64,000 nt of DNA from Paenibacillus wynnii (GCF_000757885.1 NZ_JQCR01000003.1:1116001-1180000), one strand, 5' to 3'. Positions 41,431-50,865 are shown, counted from the stretch's first letter. Notes: generated by a model from the sequence alone, not told the origin. Numbers and translations are program-made.

Positions 41431-42131
41431 TTACATGTGGTCCAAAATCAGCGAACACAGCAATCCTAGCGCGGCCACAAATCCAGTTATCGAACCGCCT
41501 TCCTCATACGCCTCCGGCATCATGCTCGAACAAATCATGGCGAAATTACCACCTCCCGCGAAGGAAGCAATGATAGCAGTGGTGTAGTCAGACACATGTT
41601 CCATATAAACATAGCCCCCGATTGTGGCTATTATTGAAATCAATAACACAGATGACCATAAAAGAACTATACGTTTTTTTGTATAACCATCTGACTTTAA
41701 TCCTGCGGTACTTGAGAGTCCTTCTGGAATATTGCTGATAAATATGGCGATGACCAGCAGCAGACTTACACTCTTCCCACCAATCAGACTTGAACCGAGC
41801 ATCATGGATTCAGGTATGGCATCATGCACCGTCCCGGCAAAAATCGCCATTCCTCCGACTCCCGATTGACTATCCTTTCCAGCCGTTCTAACCGGACGTT
41901 TACGACCTGCTCCCCCTTTACGGGAGATGTACCAATCAACACTCCAGTACCAAAGGCCATAATCCAACCGATGAGCTTCTTCGGGATATTTAAATACAGA
42001 GCGAGCAACGCCCCAATCATCACCGCTGAACCTGATATTGCGCCCCACATGGCAGCATTCAACAATTTCTTGTCGGTCAATAGGTATGGATATTCTAGAA
42101 TCGGATTACACGCATTATACTTTGTGTGCAA
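41431..42131 (-). pseudogene. ZIP family metal transporter, broken by internal deletion and frameshift
   Basis: The N-terminal part (LLNAAMWGAISGSAVMIGAL, GWIMAFGTGVLIGTS) and the C-terminal part (GMAIFAGTVHDAIPESMMLG, AIFISNIPEGLSSTAGLKSD, MICSSMMPEAYEEGGSITGF) are clear pieces of one ZIP-type zinc/iron permease, but in different frames. At the join near 41935-41945 GVLIGTS runs straight into ISRKGGAGRKR, skipping the 30-50 residues that normally form helix 3 and the loop. The gene cannot make a normal transporter. Confidence 0.82.
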
Positions 42132-42242
42132 ACCAGGCTACCGTGAAGATTTGGACTTTCGGCCGCTGTTGTATCCAGATTTCTCTTCCGTTCCTTTTCG
42201 CTTTTTGTTATTTTCTTTTGTTCAGCTTATATAGATTGATTT

Positions 42243-42270
42243 ATTAATATTATTAATATTATTAATATTT
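42243..42270. repeat. AT-rich short tandem repeat
   Basis: Three tandem copies of TTAATATTA-like units in the gap between the ZIP pseudogene and the next plus-strand gene. A simple low-complexity tract. Confidence 0.7.
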
Positions 42271-42376
42271 AATGCCATAATCACTATTTGCATACCCTAT
42301 AGTTAAAATATTGGATTCATTTTCAAGGATATGGGTAACTTAACTTTTATAATCTCCTAAAGGATGGGATCACCTC

Positions 42377-42715
42377 ATGGAACAAAACGTAAGTATGTTG
42401 TCTGACTGGTTAAATACCCATGTTGAGCAGACCCTTGTCATTGAAAAACACGAGCTTGAGGACATGGATATCGTCCACTTTAAGCTGGAAAGTGTTGAGT
42501 TTCGAAATGGTGAGGATACCGTCGACGATTATTTAGATAATGCACTGGTGCTAAAAGGGACTGGTAACACCACGAACGCTGACGGTGAGCGAGTCCCGTT
42601 GCCGCAACATAGTTATGAGATTGCTGTCAGCGGGCTCAATATGGGCCCCTCTGACGAGAAGAAACTTCAAGTCAATACCAAGCGGGCTAAATATATTCTC
42701 TCTATAGAGGAATAA
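42377..42715 (+). CDS. Small conserved acidic protein, function unknown
   Basis: 112 residues, acidic, without signal or membrane segment. Phrases such as DWLNTHVEQTLVIEKHELED and YEIAVSGLNMGPSDEKKLQV suggest an alpha/beta single-domain protein. I recognise no family. It has a ribosome binding site (AAAGGATGGG) 8 bases upstream, its own terminator, and is convergent with murB. Confidence 0.75.
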   Translation: MEQNVSMLSDWLNTHVEQTLVIEKHELEDMDIVHFKLESVEFRNGEDTVDDYLDNALVLKGTGNTTNADGERVPLPQHSYEIAVSGLNMGPSDEKKLQVNTKRAKYILSIEE

Positions 42716-42719
42716 AAGC

Positions 42720-42761
42720 AAAAAAAGAGGCTGAAGGGAACCTCCCTCAGCCTCTTTTTTT
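42720..42761. terminator. Bidirectional terminator between the small gene and murB
   Basis: AAAAAAAGAGGCTGA and TCAGCCTCTTTTTTT form a 15-bp stem with A/T runs on both sides, serving both convergent genes. Confidence 0.9.
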
Positions 42762-42763
42762 GA

Positions 42764-43678
42764 CTACTCTTCACCGATAATTTCGACTTCCGTCTCCAAT
42801 TCAACATCAAACTTGTCTTTTACCGTATTGCGTACATGATGAATTAATCCAATATAATCTGTAGCTGTAGCGTGATCTGCATTTACAATAAAACCAGCAT
42901 GTTTTCTTGAAACTTCCGCCCCGCCGATCCGGGTACCCTGTAATCCGCTTTCTTGGATCAACTGTCCCGCATACCGCCCAGGTGGGCGCTTGAAGACACT
43001 TCCACAGGAAGGGTATTCAAGCGGCTGCTTAGATTCCCGTTGTTCAGTCAAATCATCCATAGCGGACTTAATTTCAGTAAATGTTCCAGCCCTCATGGAA
43101 AAAAGTGCCTCCAATACAATATACTCTCCACTGGCAAATATACTTTTTCTATATCCCCACTGGAGCATATCTCCGTGCATCGTATCGATTTGGCCATCTT
43201 TCCGCAGAACTAATGCACTCTGAAGCACATGGGAGACTTCCCCTCCATAGGCACCAGCGTTCATATACAGCGCTCCTCCTACTGTCCCGGGTATTCCACA
43301 GGCAAATTCGAGCCCAGTGAGCTCCTTTTCGAGGGCAAACCGGGAGACATCAATAATTTTGGCGCCGCATTGAGCGAATAAAACGTTATCTTCTTTTATC
43401 CCCATGCCTGACAAGCTGGAGGTCTGCAGAACTATTCCACGTACGCCACCATCCCTGATGATCACATTCGACCCATTCCCAAGAACAGTCAACGGGACTC
43501 CGTTCTGGTGCGCATATGTAACAATATTTTGAATTTCCTCATAAGTGGTGGGAATAGCGAGAATATCAGCCTGACCGCCCATTTTTGTAAACACATGATC
43601 TTTTAAGGACTCGTGGCTTTTTAGAATTCCAGCCTTAACGAGCTTTTGTAAATCCTCAAGTATTTTGCTTATGTTCAT
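42764..43678 (-). CDS. murB: UDP-N-acetylenolpyruvoylglucosamine reductase MurB
   Basis: 304 residues, the type II MurB length. FAD-binding segments VLGNGSNVIIRDGGVRGI and LEFACGIPGTVGGALYMNAG are present, the catalytic Ser lies in YPSCGSVFKRP, and ESGLQGTRIGGAEVSRKHAG closes the active site. It makes UDP-N-acetylmuramic acid for peptidoglycan in the cytosol. It is monocistronic here, not in the mur/div cluster, so it may be one of two MurB copies. Confidence 0.95.
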   Translation of the reverse strand: MNISKILEDLQKLVKAGILKSHESLKDHVFTKMGGQADILAIPTTYEEIQNIVTYAHQNGVPLTVLGNGSNVIIRDGGVRGIVLQTSSLSGMGIKEDNVLFAQCGAKIIDVSRFALEKELTGLEFACGIPGTVGGALYMNAGAYGGEVSHVLQSALVLRKDGQIDTMHGDMLQWGYRKSIFASGEYIVLEALFSMRAGTFTEIKSAMDDLTEQRESKQPLEYPSCGSVFKRPPGRYAGQLIQESGLQGTRIGGAEVSRKHAGFIVNADHATATDYIGLIHHVRNTVKDKFDVELETEVEIIGEE

Positions 43679-43775
43679 ATTTCATGCTCCTTAAGCGGGA
43701 TTATTGCAACCCCAACTTTAACAACGAACAGGCTTCTTTGTCAATGATGGGAGCACTATTATGTCATCAAAGCCA

Positions 43776-44594
43776 TTATTTATTTGAATCAGCTCGACTC
43801 TTCCTGTCTCTGAATTTCTCTCTTCGATCGACTCTTTCGTTCTCATTCAGACGAGGGCATGTATAACAATAACTCCCACCTTCAGTAAGGTAATACAGGC
43901 AACAGCGGTTCCGCATCTGCACTGTTTTTTCCGGATCAGCTAGATCTTCAATTCTTCGAACTTGTACCTGAAACGGATTTTTGGCTAAACCGAAGATTTC
44001 AGGAGACAAATCATTTTTTAGACTTTCGTAGTCCATTTGAAGTTGATGAATAGTGTCGGCATTGTCTTGACCTTTAATCAAAATCTCCAGATAATAATTG
44101 AATTTAGTAGGAAATTGGCCCCAAATTTGACTTGCGGCTAGACCGCTAAGAGCAGATATGCAACGAATAAGGGGGAATGCTGTATTTTTATAAAAGTCCG
44201 CAAGCACCAAATGACGCCAATGATCCCGTTCGACCTTATCTTCTGGCCCTTTAATCGTGTCCCATTGATTCATAACATACACTACTCGGCAATAACCACT
44301 CGCGGGTACAAGGTGAATTGTAAGATTAGACAGACTCATGTTCGGAACCGTATTAAAAACAGATAATGAATACTGCAGCGCCATAGCTGCACTTGAAAAC
44401 CAGCTGGCGAAATAGGCAGCCACGGCAGTATCATCGAGCGCTTTCATCAAGGGTTTATAGCATTCAATGAACTCCTGCATCTTCTCTTCCTTTACCAGAT
44501 CGGCCGCTGCAAACGAAAATAGTGTACCCTCCGGAACCGAAAGCTGTAGGTCGAATTGGGTTGCCAGTTCATGAATCAATAGATCATCCTTCAT
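43776..44594 (-). CDS. fhuF: FhuF-like ferric-siderophore reductase
   Basis: 272 residues. The C-terminal [2Fe-2S] motif is intact: RNRCCLYYLTEGGSYCYTCP, i.e. Cys-Cys-x10-Cys-x2-Cys. The middle part (AAYFASWFSSAAMALQYS) matches the FhuF body. FhuF-type proteins reduce Fe(III) bound to hydroxamate siderophores in the cytosol. It follows the debris of a siderophore permease and Fur boxes, so it was probably part of a Fur-regulated uptake operon. The ribosome binding site is AGGAGGAG, close to the ATG. Confidence 0.87.
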   Translation of the reverse strand: MKDDLLIHELATQFDLQLSVPEGTLFSFAAADLVKEEKMQEFIECYKPLMKALDDTAVAAYFASWFSSAAMALQYSLSVFNTVPNMSLSNLTIHLVPASGYCRVVYVMNQWDTIKGPEDKVERDHWRHLVLADFYKNTAFPLIRCISALSGLAASQIWGQFPTKFNYYLEILIKGQDNADTIHQLQMDYESLKNDLSPEIFGLAKNPFQVQVRRIEDLADPEKTVQMRNRCCLYYLTEGGSYCYTCPRLNENERVDRREKFRDRKSRADSNK

Positions 44595-44694
44595 TTCTTC
44601 TCCTCCTGTTCTCAGTTCAGATCTGATCCACCTTTACACCCCGGATGTTGTATAGGTCAGTCATAATATCTGATTCAAATCCCAAAACCTCACA

Positions 44695-44934
44695 CAAAAG
44701 TTAACCAGAGTGGTGCCACTCCCGCCCCCGCATTCAACCCTAGAAGACCGAAGTCAGCAAGCGGGTTACGTGCTCATCCTTTGCATCATTGCACCTGCCA
44801 CCGCGAAGCAGGCACTGACCATAGCTCCTGCCAATGTACGAGGGATGCGAAGCTCCTGTATGACTTGATGCTGCCCCCACAGTGACAGAGTAAGCTAAAC
44901 CCACCATAATAGCTGCAAGTCCAAAGATTAGTAT
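44695..44934 (-). pseudogene. Remnant of FecCD-type iron-siderophore ABC permease
   Basis: Translated across frames, the minus strand gives ILIFGLAAIMVGLAYSVTVG, then LRIPRTLAGAMVSACFAVAG and NPLADFGLLGLNAGAG. These are the successive hallmarks of FecCD/BtuC permeases (LRLPR..., GA..QG.TRNPLADP..LG.NAGA). The pieces are joined with deletions and frame changes, and the remaining two thirds of the gene are missing. Confidence 0.78.
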
Positions 44935-44948
44935 TTCTCCTACTCAAA

Positions 44949-44963
44949 TGATAACAACAATCA
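44949..44963. promoter_or_regulatory. Fur box, weaker
   Basis: TGATAAC-A-ACAATCA matches the 7-1-7 Bacillus Fur consensus (TGATAAT-N-ATTATCA) at 11 of 14 arm positions. It sits just upstream of the FecCD remnant. Confidence 0.5.
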
Positions 44964-45133
44964 TTCTCTTTATCGCAAATAGTTCTATTATGTACATTCT
45001 GCATAGGCAAAAATAGGCAGGTCTTAGTATCTGTAGACACCGACCTGCATAATCTTCTTTGTCACTATTCATAAGGAATATATGATCCGCTGTGATTTCA
45101 GTCATGAGATTCGGTAATGTACTTATCTTTAAA

Positions 45134-45148
45134 TGATATTGATTATCA
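45134..45148. promoter_or_regulatory. Fur box, strong
   Basis: TGATATT-G-ATTATCA matches the 7-1-7 Fur consensus at 13 of 14 arm positions. It lies upstream of the siderophore-permease remnant and fhuF. Confidence 0.75.
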
Positions 45149-45174
45149 TTATCCGTGTCAACATATAAATAAAA

Positions 45175-45210
45175 CAGCAGCCTATTCCCAAACTTCAGGA
45201 CTGGCTGCTG
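45175..45210 (-). terminator. Terminator of the kimA gene
   Basis: CAGCAGCC and GGCTGCTG are perfect arms, followed on the minus strand by TTTTATTTATA; 14 bp past the stop. Confidence 0.85.
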
Positions 45211-45223
45211 TTAATAGAAAGTG

Positions 45224-47041
45224 TTATTTGTGCAAGTGGTAAGGGACTGTTGCGACAACAATATCCTTCTGATTCATAAGATAAGTTCGGATGAAAATGC
45301 TGGTCTGATTATGGAGAATCGCCTGCCACCAATGCTTCGTAATGAACTGTGGAATCAGAATCGTAATATGATCCGTGGATGAAGTCTTCCATTCTACAGT
45401 TTCAATGAACTTAACCAGCGGTCTTAAGATACTGCGATAACGTGAACGAAGCACGATCAAACGCACTCCCGGATTCCACTCTGCCCATTTCTGCTCCATC
45501 TTGCAAATTTCTTCTTCATCAAAACCAATATAAACGGCAACCACATTTTCGGTCAGTGATTTGGCATAGCTAATCGAATGAAGAACGGCACGAGTCACAC
45601 CAGAAACCGGGACAATCACTGTACTTCCCTTGATTATCGGTTTCTCTGTATCCATTTGGATACGAAGCTGATCTGCAGTATTCATATAGTGAGTATAAAT
45701 ACGGAAGAAAACGAACATAACAAGCGGCAGGAAAATGAATGCCATCCACACACTGGAGAACTTGGTAATAATAAATATTAAGGTAATCGTTAATGTGGTA
45801 AGCATCCCCACCGTATTTACAGCAAATTTACTCTTCCACCCTTTAGGCTTGAGTCTATACCAACGAACCATCATTCCTAGCTGTGAAAGGGTAAAGGGAA
45901 TGAATACACCCACGGCATACAGTGGAATTAGACCTTCTGTATTTCCGTGAAACGCAGCAACAAGCAATGCCGACATTACACCAAGAAATATAATACCATT
46001 TGAGAACCCTAGACGGTCGCCGCGGACCATGAAGGCATGAGGCATATATTTGTCTTTAGCCAACATACATGCGAGCAGCGGGAACGCAGAGTATGCTGTA
46101 TTTGCAGCTAAGAACAAAATGACTGCTGTAATGCCCTGAATAAAGAAGTAAAGACCCCCACGTCCAAAGGTTGACTCTGCGATTTGTGAAATGACGGTCA
46201 TCTTTTCATTTGGCATAATTCCATACCAATATGCTAAAAGTGTTATGCCTGTGAACATGCTTCCAAGGATAACCCCCATAAGAACTAGGGTCTTCGCCGC
46301 ATTTTTTTCAGCGGGAGCCTTAAAGTTAGGAATCGCATTGGATACAGCTTCCACACCGGTTAGGGCCGAACAACCAGAACTGAACGCTTTAAGTAATAGA
46401 AACAGACTTACATTGGATACTACTGCTCCCATTTCCGGAACATTCGCATGGATACCGCCCGCAGCATACTTAACTACTCCAGAGATAATTAACACGAAGA
46501 TAGCAACAACAAACAGATATACGGGTATTGCAATGAAAGATGCAGACTCCGTGACTCCACGCAAATTAAGTATGGTCAAGATCAGAATTACAACCACTGC
46601 AATTAGAACCGTATGATTATGAAGGCTCGGGAACGCCGATGTTATCGCATCTGTACCCGCCGAGGCACTTACAGCAACAGTCAGAATGTAATCCACCAGC
46701 AAGGAACCGCCTGCTAATAAACCTGTTGGAATACCCAGATTCTTCTTGGCAACAATATAAGCACCGCCGCCTTGGGGATAAGCAAAGATTGTCTGCCGGT
46801 AAGATAATATGAGAATTGCCAGTAGACCCAATACAGCTATTGCAATCGGCAATGAGTACCAGATAGCCGTAAATCCTGCAGCTACCAGCACAATTAGGAT
46901 TTGTTCCGTTCCATAGGCCACTGATGATAGGGCATCCGATGACAGAACTGCGAGTGCTTTCACCTTGGTTAACTTTTCATGATCGAGTTCGTTCGATTTC
47001 ATTGGGCGACCAATTAAAAGTCGTTTTACTTTGCTTACCAT
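45224..47041 (-). CDS. kimA: KimA-type high-affinity potassium importer (APC superfamily)
   Basis: About 605 residues: roughly twelve membrane segments then a cytosolic C-terminal domain of about 150 residues, the KimA/YdaO layout. Close family text includes KRLLIGRPMKSNELDHEKLT, LAVLSSDALSSVAYGTEQIL, YPQGGGAYIVAKKNLGIPTG and SLLVDYILTVAVSASAGTDA. KimA of B. subtilis imports K+ with protons and is controlled by c-di-AMP at RNA and protein level. The riboswitch just upstream supports the same role here. The ATG at 47041 aligns with the KimA N terminus; an in-frame start at 47098 would add 19 residues. Confidence 0.92.
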   Translation of the reverse strand: MVSKVKRLLIGRPMKSNELDHEKLTKVKALAVLSSDALSSVAYGTEQILIVLVAAGFTAIWYSLPIAIAVLGLLAILILSYRQTIFAYPQGGGAYIVAKKNLGIPTGLLAGGSLLVDYILTVAVSASAGTDAITSAFPSLHNHTVLIAVVVILILTILNLRGVTESASFIAIPVYLFVVAIFVLIISGVVKYAAGGIHANVPEMGAVVSNVSLFLLLKAFSSGCSALTGVEAVSNAIPNFKAPAEKNAAKTLVLMGVILGSMFTGITLLAYWYGIMPNEKMTVISQIAESTFGRGGLYFFIQGITAVILFLAANTAYSAFPLLACMLAKDKYMPHAFMVRGDRLGFSNGIIFLGVMSALLVAAFHGNTEGLIPLYAVGVFIPFTLSQLGMMVRWYRLKPKGWKSKFAVNTVGMLTTLTITLIFIITKFSSVWMAFIFLPLVMFVFFRIYTHYMNTADQLRIQMDTEKPIIKGSTVIVPVSGVTRAVLHSISYAKSLTENVVAVYIGFDEEEICKMEQKWAEWNPGVRLIVLRSRYRSILRPLVKFIETVEWKTSSTDHITILIPQFITKHWWQAILHNQTSIFIRTYLMNQKDIVVATVPYHLHK

Positions 47042-47128
47042 TTTAGAAACAGTTCCTCTCTTTGGTGGGTTGAATCGGATTCCGTGCGCCGTTTTCAATA
47101 GTGGATTTCATAAATGCAGGCACAAAAA

Positions 47129-47157
47129 TAAGCATTCGGAAATGATCCGTATGCTTA
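47129..47157 (-). terminator. Attenuator following the c-di-AMP riboswitch
   Basis: TAAGCAT and ATGCTTA, with inner CGGA/TCCG, are followed on the minus strand by TTTTTG. It lies between the aptamer and the kimA start, so ligand binding can stop transcription. Confidence 0.85.
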
Positions 47158-47180
47158 GGCATAGTCATTATCCCACTTTT

Positions 47181-47320
47181 GCTTACGAGGTTAGCTGGCG
47201 GATTCGGACTGTGGTAGCCCTACGGACCAGGGCTTTCACCCGGTGCCGATTCACCCCTTTTGACCTGTAGGTCAAGTTTGGTTCCCCCGTTTTTCCTACG
47301 GAAAATTCAGCGCATATTCA
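47181..47320 (-). ncRNA. ydaO-yuaA (c-di-AMP) riboswitch
   Basis: On the minus strand the conserved blocks occur in order: CGCTGAAT, CGGGGGAACC, GGGGTGAATC, CCGGGTGAAAGCCC, CCGAATCCGCCAGCTAACC and CTCGTAAGC. This is the two-site c-di-AMP riboswitch that shuts off potassium transporters when c-di-AMP is high. Confidence 0.95.
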
Positions 47321-47337
47321 ACTTCTCACAAGGTCTA

Positions 47338-47366
47338 ATATTAGTCTACATAGGGGTAACAGTAAA
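47338..47366 (-). promoter_or_regulatory. Candidate promoter of the riboswitch-kimA transcript
   Basis: TTTACT and TAATAT on the minus strand separated by 17 bp, placing +1 about 10 bases before the aptamer. Confidence 0.5.
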
Positions 47367-47508
47367 GCATTGAAAAAAAAGAAAAAAGAATGAAAAAGTA
47401 ACCAATTTCCGCAAATTTGCAGTCCTAGAGGTTGATCTCTTTCATTCTCTTCTATTATCACTTCACCCCGTGTGTTTATAGGGTTTTGTCATCATTTTGT
47501 AACGGGTT

Positions 47509-47985
47509 TTAATTCAAATTTTCAATGCTTTCATGTTCATCCTCAACATCGCTCTCAACTTCACTATAATTACGTCCATTCCATAACAAAATGGATATCA
47601 ATGTGAAAGCGATAAGTGCAAGCAGTGGAATTGTAATGAAGCCCAAAAAATTAAGATAATCCTTGTTGCAAGGAACACCGATCGTGCACGGTATAATCTT
47701 ACTTAAGGCCGGAATTTTCTGCTCGGCATAATGATATATAGAAATCGATCCGCCGATTAGGCTTAGGGGCAACACATAAGGGATAATGCGTTTATCATTA
47801 CGATAGGTGGCGATTCCCAGTAGAAATAACTGCGGATACATGAAGATACGCTGGAACCAGCATAGCTTACAAGGTTCATATTTTAGAACCTCACTTAAGT
47901 ATAAGCTTCCAGCAACGGCGACAATCGATACAATCCAGGCCAAATACAAGCAATGACGGCGGCAAAACAACTTGAATCGGCTCAT
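47509..47985 (-). CDS. bdbC: Disulfide bond formation protein BdbC (DsbB family)
   Basis: 158 residues with four membrane segments. The first redox pair is in EPCKLCWFQRIFMYPQ, the second in IIPCTIGVPCNKDYLNFLG; QRIFMYPQ carries the quinone-site Arg. It reoxidises the extracytoplasmic thiol oxidase BdbD using menaquinone. The gene overlaps bdbD by 4 bp. Confidence 0.93.
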   Translation of the reverse strand: MSRFKLFCRRHCLYLAWIVSIVAVAGSLYLSEVLKYEPCKLCWFQRIFMYPQLFLLGIATYRNDKRIIPYVLPLSLIGGSISIYHYAEQKIPALSKIIPCTIGVPCNKDYLNFLGFITIPLLALIAFTLISILLWNGRNYSEVESDVEDEHESIENLN

Positions 47986-48725
47986 GGGTTAGCAACTGCT
48001 TTGTCAGCCGACTCTATTACTTGTTTAATTGCTTCATAGTTGAAAGGGTCAAGAACCTTCTCTCCATTTACAAATAATGAAGGGGTTTTAGAAACTTTGT
48101 TTTCATTGGCCAGGTCATTGTCCTGCTCCAATTCATCAGCATAGGTCTTATTTTCTATATCTTTGCTGAGGAGGTCATAATCAATAGATAGTTTCTCCTG
48201 CTTAGCCAGGTTCACCAGAAAATCCTTGGTTGCCCATTCTTCAGCTTCAACACCTTGATTAGCATAAATTGCATCGTAGAACTTCCAAAATTCCTCATTA
48301 TTCTGATGATAAACGGATAACGCCGCAAGTGAAGCCGTTGTGGAATCAGGGCCTATGAAAGACATATTCACGAAATAGAGTGCTGCTTTCCCTTGATCTA
48401 CATAGTCCTCAACGATTTGAGGTTTGATTAAACGTGTGAAATCTGCACAAGCCGGGCATTTAAAATCTCCAAACTCAACAAGTTTGATTGGAGCATCTTC
48501 TTTACCCAATCTTGGCATGCTGCTGTAATCAAACTCAGCGGTTTTACTGGAACCACTCTCTCTGGAAGCCAGATAAAACAAGCCTGCAAAAAGAATAACC
48601 ACTAGAGCTATAGTGCTTATCATAAAGATACGGTTTTTCTGTTTCTGTCGTGCCTGTGCTGCTATCCGCTTCTCTTGTTTACTGAGATTTGGGGCCTGGG
48701 TAGTATTTTTTTTAGTTGGGCTCAA
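47982..48725 (-). CDS. bdbD: Thiol-disulfide oxidoreductase BdbD (DsbA family)
   Basis: 247 residues. An N-terminal membrane anchor (IFMISTIALVVILFAGLFYL) is followed by a DsbA-like thioredoxin domain with active site FKCPACADFTR and the cis-Pro loop in KVSKTPSLFVNG. It introduces disulfides into exported proteins, with BdbC as its partner. The start is a TTG at 48725 preceded by AAAGGAATT. Confidence 0.92.
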   Translation of the reverse strand: MSPTKKNTTQAPNLSKQEKRIAAQARQKQKNRIFMISTIALVVILFAGLFYLASRESGSSKTAEFDYSSMPRLGKEDAPIKLVEFGDFKCPACADFTRLIKPQIVEDYVDQGKAALYFVNMSFIGPDSTTASLAALSVYHQNNEEFWKFYDAIYANQGVEAEEWATKDFLVNLAKQEKLSIDYDLLSKDIENKTYADELEQDNDLANENKVSKTPSLFVNGEKVLDPFNYEAIKQVIESADKAVANP

Positions 48726-48794
48726 GGGGGAATTCCTTTCTGTCCGATTTGGACGGGGAGTAGTATGTTTAAGCTATTAATAAAAATTATATAA

Positions 48795-50723
48795 TTAATA
48801 GACTCCCCTTGGCAAACTAGATTCCTCGTCTTTAATAGGGGGTTCCCTATCCTCCATCCTATTATTAGGAGATATTATAACTGAATCCGGAATCTCTAAA
48901 GGAATTCGGAAGATGAATTCCGCTCCACCCTCCTTGGGTGATGCCGCCCAGATCTTTCCTTTCATCAGATGAACAAACTTTTTGCAGATTGCAAGGCCTA
49001 ATCCTATCCCTTCAAATTTACGATTATTAGCAGCGTCTAGCTGAGTAAAGGGCTCGAATAGGAATTCAAGCTTCGTAGGATCCAATCCTATCCCGGTATC
49101 TCTCACTTTAAATTGTAGGCCATAATAAGGTTCTCTGGTGCTATACGGTTCAATCCTCAGACTCACGGTTCCAAAGGAAGTGAACTTCACTGCATTGCCG
49201 ACTAAATTCACCAAGATTTGCCGAATTCTCACTTCATCACCAATTAACACATCAGGAACACCTTCAGCGACATGAAATTCCAAACATAATTTCTTTTCAC
49301 TTATATTTACCAAGAATAGATCCATACATTCCTGAATCAGCAAAGATAATCGGAAGGGTGCTGTATGCAATTGAACCGCATTCGCATCCATACTGGACAA
49401 CTCCAATACATCATCTATTACCTTAAGCAACGCCTGACTGCTCTTGGCCTGCAGCTTCAGCAGTTCTAAATGATCTAGATTACTTAACTCATCTGCAAGA
49501 AGTCCATTAATGCCTATTATGCCATTCAACGGGGTACGAATCTCATGGCTCATTGTAGCCAAAAATTCACTCTTCATTCGGGCGGCACCTTCTGCCGCTT
49601 CTTTGGCAACGATAAGCTCCTGCTGAAAACGAACATGCTCAGTAATATCCTTGGCCATTATATACACAAAATATGGATAATTTGCCTTAAGAGGAAATAC
49701 CGTGGTACTGCAAACTAAATTCATACCACTTTTCGTGCGAATGGTGACCTGAAGCTTGCTGGAATTCCCATCGGCTGCCTTCATTACAGCCTTTTCCAAT
49801 ATCAACTTATCAGTTTCGCTGAATACCTCGCCGTGATTAACCAGGAGATCTTCTTTGGAATAACCGGTGGTATCAAATACGGCAGGATTCACGCTAATGA
49901 TCGCCTTTTGAACAGGATCAATACAAATAACCATGTCTGGGCTAAATTGAAAAAGTGTCATATAGTGTTGTTCATAATAACGAGCCTTAGTAAGCACGCT
50001 TTTCCGATCCCTGTACAACACTCTTACAAATAACGATAAAATGAACAAGAACGCACCGCAAACCATATAAACGAGCAAAGAATCGTCTAAAAGCGGCCAT
50101 TGGAGGGCATGAAGTGAAGGCTCAGAAAAAGCAGTGCCTCTCAGTGCTGTATAGTGCATTGTAGTCACCGAGGCGGTTAACAGCAGTATTATTATTATTT
50201 TTCTGAAGGAAAATAAATTGTATTCTTTCCTCAACCACCTCAACTTAAATGAAGCAATCACTACAGTGGATACAAATGCGGATACAAAAGAAAGGATTAT
50301 AGAAAAGGTATCTTGTTCGAATGAAGCTGTCAGCCTCATCGCTCTAATCCCGCTATAATGCATAAGAAGAAGACCCGCACTAAATGCAACACCGGACAAA
50401 ATCCCCTTAAAAGTACTGCGATTATTGGAGCAGAGCAGCCATAAGGATATACCGGAGGATGCGACAGGAATTAGCAGAGAGAAAGCTAACAGCGGTATTT
50501 GAAAGGTTAAAGCATTATTGAAATCTATAGAGAGCAGACCAATAAAGTGCATCGCCCATATCCCCAATCCCATTAGGAATGAGATTAGAAGTATTAAACT
50601 GTGTTTTCTAGTTCCACGAAAGAGTCGGTCCGTAAGATCAATAGACATAAAGCAAGCCAGAAATGCAATAAGCACGGAGAGGATGACATGCATCTCGTTA
50701 AAAGGACTCATCGGATGAGACAT
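48795..50723 (-). CDS. Sensor histidine kinase with MHYT, PAS, HisKA and HATPase domains
   Basis: About 642 residues. Residues 1-240 form a seven-helix MHYT domain with the signature His-containing motifs GIWAMHFIG, LLMHYSGIRA and TTMHYTALRG, proposed to bind metal and sense gas or redox state. A PAS domain (FSPDMVICIDPVQKAIISVN), the phospho-acceptor His in FLATMSHEIRTPLNGIIG and the ATPase boxes NLVGNAVKFT, DTGIGLD and GIGLGLAICKKFV follow. No receiver domain or response regulator gene lies adjacent, so the partner is elsewhere. The ATG at 50723 has AGGAG 9 bases upstream. Confidence 0.92.
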   Translation of the reverse strand: MSHPMSPFNEMHVILSVLIAFLACFMSIDLTDRLFRGTRKHSLILLISFLMGLGIWAMHFIGLLSIDFNNALTFQIPLLAFSLLIPVASSGISLWLLCSNNRSTFKGILSGVAFSAGLLLMHYSGIRAMRLTASFEQDTFSIILSFVSAFVSTVVIASFKLRWLRKEYNLFSFRKIIIILLLTASVTTMHYTALRGTAFSEPSLHALQWPLLDDSLLVYMVCGAFLFILSLFVRVLYRDRKSVLTKARYYEQHYMTLFQFSPDMVICIDPVQKAIISVNPAVFDTTGYSKEDLLVNHGEVFSETDKLILEKAVMKAADGNSSKLQVTIRTKSGMNLVCSTTVFPLKANYPYFVYIMAKDITEHVRFQQELIVAKEAAEGAARMKSEFLATMSHEIRTPLNGIIGINGLLADELSNLDHLELLKLQAKSSQALLKVIDDVLELSSMDANAVQLHTAPFRLSLLIQECMDLFLVNISEKKLCLEFHVAEGVPDVLIGDEVRIRQILVNLVGNAVKFTSFGTVSLRIEPYSTREPYYGLQFKVRDTGIGLDPTKLEFLFEPFTQLDAANNRKFEGIGLGLAICKKFVHLMKGKIWAASPKEGGAEFIFRIPLEIPDSVIISPNNRMEDREPPIKDEESSLPRGVY

Positions 50724-50865
50724 TGCCGTTCTCTCCTCTCTTCTCACTACACAATTATTTTATTAATCATTTACCCGGCAATATATAACTAGAATCTTTT
50801 TCCAATAAAAAAAGACACAGCGCTTTTTCAGCACCATGCCCATAAGATCTATATAATTGCTGTTG

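Noticed and set aside
44786..45040. 84-codon minus-strand frame
   Set aside because: It overlaps the FecCD remnant in the wrong frame and starts amid the Fur region.
45000..45060. Hairpin GCAGGTC/GACCTGC as a riboswitch
   Set aside because: It looks like a simple terminator-like stem followed by CTATTTTT, probably left from a lost gene; no aptamer motif.
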